A stretch of DNA of 57,845 bases from Symsagittifera roscoffensis (taxonomy: Eukaryota; Xenacoelomorpha; Acoela; Convolutidae), in NCBI RefSeq assembly GCF_963678635.1, contig NC_087068.1, positions 14,764,027-14,821,871 of the forward strand, given 5' to 3'. Positions 33,147 through 41,892 of this stretch are shown in pieces. The position numbers and the translations under genes are program-made. The notes under the pieces were generated by a model. It was not told where the DNA came from. It made no database searches and worked only from the letters and a program-made list of their open reading frames with translations. The stretch's first letter is position 1. Each line of letters begins with the position of its first letter.

Positions 33147-34136
33147 ATGAATGAGAACCAGGAAATACATGGACCGGAGGGGAGAGACAGAAGGCTGGCG
33201 AGTGAATCTACTCCGGTAGAACAAGGCCAGGATTTTGCCACTTCCACCGGGACACTGGACCGAGAGGAGATGTCGGAACTGTCCGACATCTCTACTGAAA
33301 TTGTCGCAAATAGAAGACCTCCCACAGAAAACACCATGATGGCAGGCGTGACGGAGAAACAGACAACGTCATCATTCTCAGAAAGAATGAAGAACACTTT
33401 CGGAAACATCTTTCCATTCACCATGGGAGTGGGTACAGGAAATGAAGGTGAATCCCAGGAGGAAGAAGAGGACAATGAGGAGCAAGTGGACTTTGGATCT
33501 CAAGTCAGCCTCAATAGATCGACCCGGGAGAATGAGGCATACACCGACAGAGAGACTGGAACCATGGACAAATTTGGTGTGGTGAGAACGATAAGCAAAG
33601 ACACAAACACATCAGGCCAGTCAAGAGACTTTGTGAGTATGACAAATTCGGAGACGCGAACTGGGGAGAATAGAAACATAGGGCGAGGCAATGCATCGGC
33701 GGATCCTGAGGTGGATAATGAAAAGACGTCGAGGCAGAGAATCAAAGCCCGAATCTCGACCAGCACAAAACTACCTGATATCGACAGTGTGACACCGCCA
33801 CTAGTGACGCCATTAGTAGAAAACGGGGCATCATTAGAAGAAGCCTTGAACAACATAGTGGGCAGTATAAGAGAACAAAATGAACAAATGTCCATAAGAA
33901 TGAGTGAACTAGAAAGAGCAGTCCACGTTGAAAGAGAAAGTCTGCGGGAGGAAATAAACCGCAATAGACAAAAAGTTGGTAGGAGCGAGAAACGCTTGAA
34001 GGAAAGAACGGACGAGCACGCACATAGAGAAGAACTTGTCGCGAATGACAAGAGAAGCGGAACAGAGAGAGTTACGCTTGAGAGACGACATGGAGAAGTT
34101 AAGAATTCAGCAAGAGCAGTCTCTTGGGACTCTTGA
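33147..34136 (+). CDS. gag: Gag, N-terminal/middle part (acidic, coiled coil)
   Basis: A 329-codon open frame. It is low-complexity, polar and acidic (EEEEDNEEQVDF), followed from about residue 230 by a long predicted coiled coil (SLEEALNNIVGSIREQNEQM, ELERAVHVERESLREEINRN, SEKRLKERTDEHAHREEL). The coiled coil continues in the neighbouring frame at 34036–34250 (EAEQRELRLRDDMEKLRIQQ). The frame change near 34030 is therefore an indel or a frameshift site inside gag. There is no recognisable membrane or signal segment. Confidence 0.7.
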   Translation: MNENQEIHGPEGRDRRLASESTPVEQGQDFATSTGTLDREEMSELSDISTEIVANRRPPTENTMMAGVTEKQTTSSFSERMKNTFGNIFPFTMGVGTGNEGESQEEEEDNEEQVDFGSQVSLNRSTRENEAYTDRETGTMDKFGVVRTISKDTNTSGQSRDFVSMTNSETRTGENRNIGRGNASADPEVDNEKTSRQRIKARISTSTKLPDIDSVTPPLVTPLVENGASLEEALNNIVGSIREQNEQMSIRMSELERAVHVERESLREEINRNRQKVGRSEKRLKERTDEHAHREELVANDKRSGTERVTLERRHGEVKNSARAVSWDS

Positions 34137-36522
34137 CACAAAGATAGATGCGATGATGGAGAGGCGAACTCAGGCTATCATGGATAGGTTGGACGGGCTA
34201 CTAGGCAGCAAGAGTGGACCAAAAGAAGGGGAACCGAACTCGGGAGGTCCCAGCAGGGAGTTGAAGGTGAACTTCAATGGCCATCAAAGGAGGAGGACAT
34301 ATGGATCCACTAGAGGTAGGGGCAGTTCATCAGGCTATGCCACAAGGGATAATAGAACATGGGGCCCAAACAGTAGAGCAAGTTCAACTGGGAACAAACA
34401 GACCTCAAACGATCGACCGACGCAAGGCACACATGCGACTGGGAGAGGTGATTCCGGTAACAGGAGACATGCGATCCCAAGGAGAAGTCATGTGGGCCAA
34501 AGGGGAAACAGTCACGGCGATTCGGATTGCAGGGTTGCACCGAATACAGAGCCCTTAACAAGGTGCGATGATACTCAGGCGGGGCACTCAAGAGATGCTA
34601 CGGCAATGGCCACAGCCTTTGAACCCCTGAACAGGTCTTTGGAGACATTCCTGACGAGGTTATCCAGAACTAATGAACGCAGTGAAAAGTCTAGAAGAGT
34701 CTTTCAGAAACCAAGATGCTATAAAGACGAATCTGACGGCTGCATTGACACCTGGACAGAGGTGATGAAACTGCATTATGAGGAAGAAGACCTGTCAGAA
34801 AGGCAAGAGTGCAGTGCGCTCACCAATAACTTGGAAGGGACAGCCCTAAACTCTGTGATGGCCAAAAATCAATATCAGCGTGATACTGCTGAGAAATTCT
34901 TCGAAATCTTGTTGAATCGTTTTGGCTCAGGGGTGCAAGGATACCAAGCAATGATGCGCTTCGAGAAAAGGAGGCAACGAGAAGATGAGACGATAGACAA
35001 GTTTCTAGACGATTTGGAGATGCTTAGAAGGCGTAGCCAACCGGACGAGTCGAACAGAAGGATGAACCTGGCGGTAGCCTCAAAATTCATCGATGGTGTG
35101 AAGAATGATGAGCTTCGAACAATGCTAGCAACGCATTACACACCACTATCAACCAATGCGCCAACACCAGAGGAGTTGAGGCTCAAGTCAAAAGAGTATC
35201 TTTTGTTGAAACCTCCTTCGAGATCTGGATATTTTAAGAACAATTGTGGAAATTTTAACAACGGACCAGCAAACCAAGGGAACAACTGGTACAAACCGAG
35301 GGATGATATGGACAAGAGACGCTCTTGTGCCAATTGCAGTTCAACGGACCATCATGTGTCAGCATGCCCAACTTATAAACAGGGCACGAAAGCAATAGGC
35401 TTTTGCCTCGAGGACGAAGATGCGTCAGAAGTCGAACATGAAGATTTCATGAGAGGAGTAATTACAAAATTCGGCCCGAAGTGTTTCTTTTGCAACTTGG
35501 AAGGTCATTTTAAATCGGATTGTCCGCAATTCTGGGATGCTGTAGCAGACATCAAGCATCCGAGGCATGAGGAAGCTTTATCAGGAGTGAAAGAAAAGAC
35601 AAAGCGCAGAAAAGACAAACCGCAAGAGCTGGCGACGAAGAAAATGCAAGCGGTAACTGAAGAGACATGCGAACCGGAACCAGTGATTGCGGCCGTTGAC
35701 TTCAAGATTGATTATAGGGCAGCCACGAGGGATGCTCTAAATAGAGTGCAGCAGGAACTGGTGACAAAAGAGATCGAACAAAAAGTGAAGCTCGAACTGG
35801 AAAATGAGAAACTACAGGAGAAACTGAATACCTTCGAGGCAACAGAAGTCGAAGAGACGAAGGCACCAAGTAGTTTGAGCATGAAACTTAATGTGATCTC
35901 CGGGCAGAGGTTCGGTATGGTGCAACAAGGAAGCAAAATACAGTCAATAATCTCGGTAGCGGGACACCTGGTAATCAGAAATCTGAGCGAACCGTCAGAT
36001 TTCACTTTGATGCATTTGGATACATATGCAGATTATCTGAGACAAGTGGAGCCACGCACTGAATTGAGAGAGGTGCGAGCACTACTAAAAACGGGTGGCA
36101 CTCGTACAAAGAAGCTTCATCTGGGTGAAGAAGAACTCAAAGTCCGCAGGATAGGCCTTGATGCCATGATGGAGCAAGACGCAGTACACATTGGGTATGA
36201 AGCAGCTGTGGACTGTGCACATCTGCTCGACACCAATGCCAAGAAAATCGGAGTCACAGGGCTTCTGGACACAGGAGCGATAGTGAGTGTGATGCCGATA
36301 AAAACTTGGGAAAGAATGGGATTCACGAGGGAAGATCTAATTCCAACGAATCTCCGACTGGCAGCCGCCAATCGAGGAGCGATTTCCGTAGCCGGAAGAA
36401 CACCAATAACGGTTCTCCACATGGGAGGACGGGATCTTTGGATGAGCTTCCTGGTGGTAGAGAACTTGGATGACGCCGACCAATTCATCTTGGGCAGAGA
36501 TTTTGTCAGGAATACGACGTGA
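34036..36522 (+). CDS. gag-pro: Gag capsid/nucleocapsid – protease ORF
   Basis: An 828-codon frame. A coiled coil (first ~60 residues) is followed by a Gly/Arg/Ser/Asn-rich linker. A capsid-like helical region comes next (about residues 225–390, containing YKDESDGCIDTWTEVMKLHY and KFIDGVKNDELR), of the kind found in Ty3 Gag. Two CX2CX4HX4C zinc knuckles follow, C-AN-C-SSTD-H-HVSA-C (about 35326–35367) and C-FF-C-NLEG-H-FKSD-C (about 35482–35523). A helical linker and a retropepsin-type aspartic protease with LLDTGAIVSVMP (DTG at 36268–36276) and a closing ILGRDF complete it. Protease is in the gag frame here. The frame breaks just after FILGRDFVR, where the downstream frame resumes with YDVRIDLNNG, probably an indel. 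Confidence 0.88.
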   Translation: MSRMTREAEQRELRLRDDMEKLRIQQEQSLGTLDTKIDAMMERRTQAIMDRLDGLLGSKSGPKEGEPNSGGPSRELKVNFNGHQRRRTYGSTRGRGSSSGYATRDNRTWGPNSRASSTGNKQTSNDRPTQGTHATGRGDSGNRRHAIPRRSHVGQRGNSHGDSDCRVAPNTEPLTRCDDTQAGHSRDATAMATAFEPLNRSLETFLTRLSRTNERSEKSRRVFQKPRCYKDESDGCIDTWTEVMKLHYEEEDLSERQECSALTNNLEGTALNSVMAKNQYQRDTAEKFFEILLNRFGSGVQGYQAMMRFEKRRQREDETIDKFLDDLEMLRRRSQPDESNRRMNLAVASKFIDGVKNDELRTMLATHYTPLSTNAPTPEELRLKSKEYLLLKPPSRSGYFKNNCGNFNNGPANQGNNWYKPRDDMDKRRSCANCSSTDHHVSACPTYKQGTKAIGFCLEDEDASEVEHEDFMRGVITKFGPKCFFCNLEGHFKSDCPQFWDAVADIKHPRHEEALSGVKEKTKRRKDKPQELATKKMQAVTEETCEPEPVIAAVDFKIDYRAATRDALNRVQQELVTKEIEQKVKLELENEKLQEKLNTFEATEVEETKAPSSLSMKLNVISGQRFGMVQQGSKIQSIISVAGHLVIRNLSEPSDFTLMHLDTYADYLRQVEPRTELREVRALLKTGGTRTKKLHLGEEELKVRRIGLDAMMEQDAVHIGYEAAVDCAHLLDTNAKKIGVTGLLDTGAIVSVMPIKTWERMGFTREDLIPTNLRLAAANRGAISVAGRTPITVLHMGGRDLWMSFLVVENLDDADQFILGRDFVRNTT

Positions 36523-37436
36523 GGATCGACCTGAACAACGGTCTAATAATGATTAGGAACCCGGATCGGAAGTATGTTAAAAAATCAATTAATAGGATAA
36601 TAACAGACGAAAACAAGGTACCAATTTTTTTAGACAGAAAAGTAAAACTACAGCCGGGACAAGCAATAGTAGCAATTTTTAGAATGAGAAATTTAAATTC
36701 TTTAAGTGATAGTAAAAATGTTTGTTTGGTACCAAATCCAAATAGTCAAAGCTCAGTGATTTTAGGCCGGAGCTTCTCGGTAACGCGAAACGGACTGTGT
36801 GTCAGTGTGTTATTGAACACACTGGACACCACGGTTTCAATCCAGCGTGGAAAGAAGCTTGGTTACGCTTTGCCGGTGAGGACCGACTATGAAGAGACAC
36901 AAAACTTGAAGAAATATAGTGTGAAAGACTGTCCTTATCATGCCAATAAAAAAAAAATTTTAAAAAGAATTAATGAATTGAAATCTATTCATAAATTGTT
37001 TTCAATGAAGTCCGACACGGACGATGGCTTATTGAGCTTCTCAAATATTCTGGAACGCCCCCCGTCATATGAACTAGAGTCTGACAAACCGGTTTTGCCA
37101 GAGAAAGAACACTTAAAAGGGAAAATAGGCGAAGGAGATTTCGAGCTACTACGGGCGGTTTTAAATCGGAATGCGGATGTAATCTCAAGACATAAGGCGG
37201 ACATCGATTGCTGTAGTTTCGTCGAACACGAAATCAAACTTGAGGAAGGCGCCGTTTCCCATAGGGAAGGCGCAAGACAAATGACGCCACATAAATCGGA
37301 AGCGTGCCGGGCGGAAATAGAAATGTTGCTCGAATACGACATGATAGAACCCTCGAAATCGCCATGGGCTTGCGGGGTAGTAATGGCGAAAAAGAAAGGG
37401 GGCAGCTTAGATTTTGTTGCGACTTTCGCTACTTGA
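36510..37436 (+). CDS. pol: Pol: protease–RT linker and RT N-terminal region
   Basis: This frame runs from the end of protease. It includes a linker and the RT N-terminal part with the Ty3-type signature HEIKLEEGAVSHREGARQMTP (an 'h.I.l...p....R..p' region), the substrate-approach segment MIEPSKSPWACGVVMAKKKGG, and then reads out of frame. There is no start codon, so it is expressed only as part of a polyprotein. The frame change near 37395 falls in the middle of RT motif 2. Confidence 0.8.
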   Translation, partial: EYDVRIDLNNGLIMIRNPDRKYVKKSINRIITDENKVPIFLDRKVKLQPGQAIVAIFRMRNLNSLSDSKNVCLVPNPNSQSSVILGRSFSVTRNGLCVSVLLNTLDTTVSIQRGKKLGYALPVRTDYEETQNLKKYSVKDCPYHANKKKILKRINELKSIHKLFSMKSDTDDGLLSFSNILERPPSYELESDKPVLPEKEHLKGKIGEGDFELLRAVLNRNADVISRHKADIDCCSFVEHEIKLEEGAVSHREGARQMTPHKSEACRAEIEMLLEYDMIEPSKSPWACGVVMAKKKGGSLDFVATFAT

Positions 37437-37520
37437 ACGCGGTAACGATAAGAGATGCATACCCGATACCGCGAATAGACGAGAGCCTCTCCACTTGGTG
37501 ATGCCAAGTTCTTCACCACA
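37395..37520 (+). pseudogene. pol: Pol: RT motif region in a shifted frame
   Basis: The +1 neighbour frame carries LRFCCDFRYLNAVTIRDAYP and PRIDESLS, the classic RT 'r.c.DyR.LN..t..d.yPlP.id' block. It then hits a TGA near 37500, while the next frame starts KFFTTLDLGSAFWQVPL. Two frame changes within ~110 bp make the RT of this copy non-functional unless they are assembly indels. Confidence 0.75.
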
Positions 37521-38402
37521 TTGGACTTGGGTTCTGCCTTCTGGCAGGTCCCTCTGCGGAAGAAGAATAGAGAAGAGACCGGGTTCGCGTGTGAGTTGGG
37601 GTTGTACCAGTGGAAGAGGATGCCCCTCGGCTTGTGCAACGCAACGGCCACTTTTCAAAGACTGATGGCTAAGGCTTTGACCAGAGTGACAAAGAAGTAC
37701 GGGAATCTTGTGATGTGTCACGTGGATGACGTATTCATAGCAACACCGACCCTGGAAGACCACATTGATCGGCTCGATGAGGTCTCTGGATGCATGAAAA
37801 GAGCAGGCTTGAAGTGCAAACCATCGAAATGTGAAATCCTTAGGGATTCAATCAAGTACCTGGGAAGAATGGTGGACAGGCATGGTGTGAGGCCGGACCT
37901 GAAAGCAGTAGAAGCTGTGTTGACATGGAAGGCTCCCAGAACGGACACACAGCTCATGAGCTTCCTAGGGTTGGCCAACTACTACCATGAGTTCGCAAAA
38001 GGATATGCAGACAAGGTGTTTCCGATGCAGAAGCTGATGCGCAACAAAGGGAAAAAGTTCGAATGGAGCGATGAAGCTCAAACGGCTTTTGAGAAAATAA
38101 AGCGGGAACTGTGCGAAGCGCCAGTGCTAGGCATGCCTACTGAAAAGGGCATGTATCTTCTTGACATAGACGCATCAGTAGTAGCCATCTCGGGAATGCT
38201 GCATCAGGAGCAGGAATGGAATGAGAGAACCGTTCTCCGTCCCATTGCATATGGCAGTATGGTGTTAAGTGACACTGAGATGAAATATGGTGCACCAAAA
38301 GTAGAAATAGTTGCAGTAGTCACGTTTGTGGAAAGTACCGCGCATACTTTGGGAGCGCTCCCTTTAAGTTACGCTTGGACAACAGGGTGTTATCCTGGTT
38401 AA
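37508..38402 (+). CDS. pol: Pol: RT palm/thumb and start of RNase H
   Basis: It opens with FTTLDLGSAFWQVPL (motif A, D in TLDL), then YQWKRMPLGLCNATATFQRL (motif B). The catalytic box follows as CHVDDVFI (H-V-D-D at 37719–37730; most Ty3 elements have YxDD or FxDD). Then come the thumb block CEILRDSIKYLGRMVDRHGV and FLGLANYYHEFAKGYA. RNase H begins with YLLDIDASVVAISGML and SDTEMKYGAPKVEIVAVV. The frame leaves RNase H near 38330. Confidence 0.88.
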
Positions 38403-38671
38403 AGACATATTCGATGAATCAGAGTTATATAGGAAGGTGGATAGTAAGATTAGATGGCTACCACATGATAATCGAGCACAGGATGCGTAACAAACACCAG
38501 AACGCTGACCGCCTCAGCAAGAAAACCGAGTTCTATGAAAGACTGGAACAGAAGCAAGCCAATAAGGCGGAAATAAAGGAAGAATTCTCGTTTCTGGACA
38601 AAGAAACCTATGAAGCACTTCCCTTGAAGATGGTTGGACAAGTCTGGACATCCAATTCCAGGACATCCTGA
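38330..38671 (+). CDS. pol: Pol: RNase H C-terminal part
   Basis: The neighbouring frame continues RNase H with LDNRVLSWLKTY (position of the usual TDHxaL block; the His is replaced by Asn) and GRWIVRLDGYHMIIEHRMRN…NADRLSKK, the characteristic 'R...l..y...i.y..G..n..aDaLSR' end of Ty3 RNase H. The frame ends at 38671. The next frame takes over at WLDKSGHPIPGHPEL, another indel. Confidence 0.85.
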   Translation, partial: GKYRAYFGSAPFKLRLDNRVLSWLKTYSMNQSYIGRWIVRLDGYHMIIEHRMRNKHQNADRLSKKTEFYERLEQKQANKAEIKEEFSFLDKETYEALPLKMVGQVWTSNSRTS

Positions 38672-39737
38672 GTTACCTGTAGAGAAAGCAGCCGAGATAA
38701 AGATCCTATCCAAGGAGGACCCGGTGCCCTTGGATCTGTTGCTGCGCTCAAACCTGGTCCAGCAGGAACTCTCTCGCATGAACATTAACAGCCTCTCATT
38801 ATTGGATAGAACGGTGCAGGTCACACCGCAAGTGATGCGGATACTGGGTGGATTGTTAGAAAGAGAGGTGACCAGAGATGACCCCGAGTGGGCAGCAACA
38901 GTGGAATCACTGACAGTCAGGGAAAAGGTGAAGATCATGCCGTCCAGACAACAACACGAAGAGAACGAGAGGGATTGTAGGACAGTAGTTCAGCAGCTAG
39001 TATCCTGAATACCATTCGAGGTTTTAACCAGTACTTCTTACGGACGGACAGAACAGGGGAGCAATACGCGAAGGAAAACCGTTACCTTTGTGGACCAGGA
39101 TAAAGAAGGTGAAAAGGTTGAACGAAACCTGGTGCAAGATTGTTTGTCCGGGGAGACGAACGATGAGAAGAGCCAGCGAGTTCAAGATCAACACCCGGGA
39201 CAAGGAAGTTTGTCCGGGGAGTCTGATGTAGATGAGGAAGTTCCTGATGGGAAGCAGGACCTGGAGAACAAAGTTTTGACCGGGGAGTTTAGATGGATGA
39301 GAAGAAAGCACAGAACTGACCCAGGAGATGGTGCAGGCTCCGTCGCAGACTCTTCAACAGATGACAACTCCCGAAACTCAGGAATTGACACCTACTCAGA
39401 CAGGAACTCGAGCTCAGGATCGGAACTGTCAGAATTAGCGATCCACACACTACTAGTGGAAACTCGAGCAAGGGATCTGGATAGAGAGGTATACCAGGAC
39501 CCTGATAGTGATCGCTACCTCATAACAGGTGAAAGAGTCTTTGATAACGCATCGGATGATCTGGAGACAATAGCGGTATCGAAACGTTCGATGAGTCTGT
39601 TGCCGCAAAAAGAGGTAGTCAGGACTGATCTTCAGCCATTCAAACAGGAAACACAGCCATTGGCAAAGATTTGGTGCGTTAGGATGGAAGAGGATACGCA
39701 TCGGCCCAATGAGCTGAATAGTCAGATAAGGTCATGA
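38634..39737 (+). CDS. pol: Pol: unusually long spacer between RNase H and integrase
   Basis: About 1.1 kb of a single frame interrupted only by TGA at 39006–39008. It reads on in frame to TVTFVDQDKEGEKVERNLVQ. It is acidic and Ser/Asp-rich, with three imperfect repeats of a TCCGGGGAG-type core encoding (L/T)SGE or LTGE (near 39147, 39210 and 39278). There is no recognised domain. It ends at the TGA 39735–39737, overlapping the integrase frame. Most Ty3 elements have a much shorter connection here. Confidence 0.6.
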
Positions 39738-41545
39738 AGACGTACTTGAAGGCGAGATACAGACTATCGGATCTTCTAAGGGCGCAGAGAAATGACCGCA
39801 TGACAAGCAACCTGAAAAGGTGGATCGAAAATGGTTCTCCGGACAAAACAGACCTCGAGGAAGACAGTTACCGCATTCTGAGACAGTATTTCATGCAGAA
39901 AGAGGGAAGGTTATACTTGAACAAGGTTGGGATTGTGGCTTGCAACAGAAGAGATGAAGACAAAGTCCTATACAAGTATAACGCGATAGTGTTGCCGCAA
40001 CTCTATCAGACAGAACTCTTATTCAGGTCGCATGATCAGATGGGCCATCAGGGGATCGACAAAGTGTATCAGAGGATCCTGAAGCGCTTTGAGTGGCCTG
40101 GAATGAAAAAGGCATGCGATAAGTGGGTAACAGCATGTCTGTCATGCCAACAGGTCAAAGATCAAAGGAAATTGCGATTTCTCCTACAATCGATCGAGTC
40201 GTCTGAATTCAACGAGGTGGTGCAGATATATCACCAAAAGATATGCATGACGGACAGTGGTTATAATCAAGTCTTGGTCATGATAGATCACTTCACGAAG
40301 TATGCAGAGGCCGTGCCCTGCATAACTGCCTCGGCGGAAGAGACGTGCGACCACTTGATCAAAATGTGGATAGCGAGACACGGTTGTCCGATGACGTTTC
40401 AATCGGATAACGGAACAGCTTTCGTAGGAGAACTCACGAAAGAGCTAATGAGACGCTCACAAAATGCTCAAGCTCACTCCACGACATACCATCCCCAGAC
40501 AAATGGCTTAGTGGAAAGGCAGAATCGAACGTTAGAGTCGATGCTGAGGGTATATTGTTCCAGGTACATGACCGATTGGGACAGATATCTTCCACAGGTG
40601 ATGGGAGCTTACAATAGCACACAACTTTCCACCACCAGAGTTAGTCCACAAATGATGCTGACCGGGCACGAGAAGTCTTTGCCCTTGACTTTCTTCTACC
40701 CAGAGTATGAGGGGAAGAAGACGTCACCACAGGTCTATGTAAGGGATGTAATTAGACGACAGCAAGAGTTGAACAACTTATGTAGACGAAATACTCAGCA
40801 GGCACAGGCAAGGCAGAGGAAAAGATTCGACAAGAAAGCAGCTGGTGCAAAAACTTATTCGGTAGGGGACTACGTATGGGTATTTCAGAACGTCATACCA
40901 CCGAAAGGAACAAAAAAGCATTTAAAAAAATGGAGGGGACCCTTCATGATTACGGAGGTGCACCAGGAGGGACGTTTTTATGGACTGAGTACTGACCGAG
41001 TCACTCATTACGAAAACATTAAACCACACAAACCATCGACAGAAGACTGGTGTACACCTGCAGACATGGAAGAAGGGGACTATCTAATGATGGACCCTGC
41101 TTGTGAGGTCAAGGAGAAAGGCACCAGGGAAAAGAACGATAGAAATGAAGTGATAGAGGAAGGAACAAGTACACCACTGGACCTGGACCCAAATGAGGTG
41201 ATTGAAACAGACAATGAAACTTTACTCTACGCAGAAGAGGACTGGCAAGACCCTGAACAAAGGGAGGTTCCCAAGAACTTGGAACCGGATCTTCCGTTCA
41301 CGATACAGACTCGTCAGAATGACAGGACAAGATCCAAGAAGAAATATAACCCTTACGGCGACGATTTTGTAGTGGACAGGATAGACCTAAAGAAGATTGG
41401 GGAAGAAGTAGTGGGTCTAGAGGAAATAACTGTGTCACAGGACATTGACATAGTCGATGATCACGACGATGAGTGGGTTGATGACCGGTCGAATTCCGAG
41501 GTAGATTCGACAAGGAGCAACGGCGGTCATATGAACAAGACTTGA
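39734..41545 (+). CDS. pol: Pol: integrase with GPY/F module and acidic tail
   Basis: It is 603 codons long. The N-terminal HHCC zinc site has H 40031 and 40046, and C 40136 and 40145 (HDQMGH…ACLSC). The catalytic core has D at 40286 (MIDHFTKY), D at 40406 (SDNGTAF) and E at 40514 (GLVERQNR), giving D,D35E spacing. The C-terminal GPY/F module contains KKWRGPFMITEV and RFYGLS. Then comes a ~190-residue acidic tail (EEDWQDPEQREVP, DDHDDEWVDDRSN) without a chromodomain. Residue spacing in the core is intact, so the integrase is the best-preserved enzyme of this copy. The frame ends at 41545 while the adjacent frame continues DLTNLRVLEWLNEM. Confidence 0.92.
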   Translation: MKTYLKARYRLSDLLRAQRNDRMTSNLKRWIENGSPDKTDLEEDSYRILRQYFMQKEGRLYLNKVGIVACNRRDEDKVLYKYNAIVLPQLYQTELLFRSHDQMGHQGIDKVYQRILKRFEWPGMKKACDKWVTACLSCQQVKDQRKLRFLLQSIESSEFNEVVQIYHQKICMTDSGYNQVLVMIDHFTKYAEAVPCITASAEETCDHLIKMWIARHGCPMTFQSDNGTAFVGELTKELMRRSQNAQAHSTTYHPQTNGLVERQNRTLESMLRVYCSRYMTDWDRYLPQVMGAYNSTQLSTTRVSPQMMLTGHEKSLPLTFFYPEYEGKKTSPQVYVRDVIRRQQELNNLCRRNTQQAQARQRKRFDKKAAGAKTYSVGDYVWVFQNVIPPKGTKKHLKKWRGPFMITEVHQEGRFYGLSTDRVTHYENIKPHKPSTEDWCTPADMEEGDYLMMDPACEVKEKGTREKNDRNEVIEEGTSTPLDLDPNEVIETDNETLLYAEEDWQDPEQREVPKNLEPDLPFTIQTRQNDRTRSKKKYNPYGDDFVVDRIDLKKIGEEVVGLEEITVSQDIDIVDDHDDEWVDDRSNSEVDSTRSNGGHMNKT

Positions 41546-41892
41546 CAAATCTGCGTGTCTTGGAATGGCTGAACGAAATGACGTCGGACCCAAAAGAGAC
41601 CAGTGTCACGATTCAAGATGTAGATCGTGAAAGCATGAAATACATGAAAACCGAACGAGAAGATCCTTCCTGGGCTGCCCAGGAGGGGCGACTACTCATT
41701 CCGGCTTCCAAACTTGATTTGATACCCGATATGCGATCGACGGGGACGTTGATGGATGTTTTTGTCCGGGGAGGGGGGGTAGGATTTATCCACACTGAAA
41801 ATTTATTAATAAAAAATTAAGAATAGCAAGAGAGACATGGGATTTAGAAGCAGAAACAGGCGAAGAACCAAAGAAACCTGACATATTTTAAC
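41525..41892 (+). CDS. Pol C-terminal extension across an internal polypurine-like tract
   Basis: The frame DLTNLRVLEWLNEM…VFVRGGGVGFIHTENLL continues from the integrase tail. After a run of six A residues near 41812, the neighbouring frame carries LRIARETWDLEAETGEEPKK and stops at 41892. It encloses the G-rich tract described separately. It is probably the bridge between integrase and the macrodomain, broken by an indel. Confidence 0.5.
41762..41781 (+). promoter_or_regulatory. Internal polypurine-tract-like sequence
   Basis: TCCGGGGAGGGGGGGTAGG lies at the pol/extra-module border. It shares the core TCCGGGGAG with the sequence just before the 3' LTR (51580–51588). It could be a relic of the 3' PPT of a shorter ancestor, or a central PPT. 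Confidence 0.4.

Noticed and set aside
33500-34141. 213-codon antisense ORF in gag
   Set aside because: Shadow of the GC-rich, AGA-rich sense gag frame. Leu/Ser-rich translation typical of antisense artefacts.
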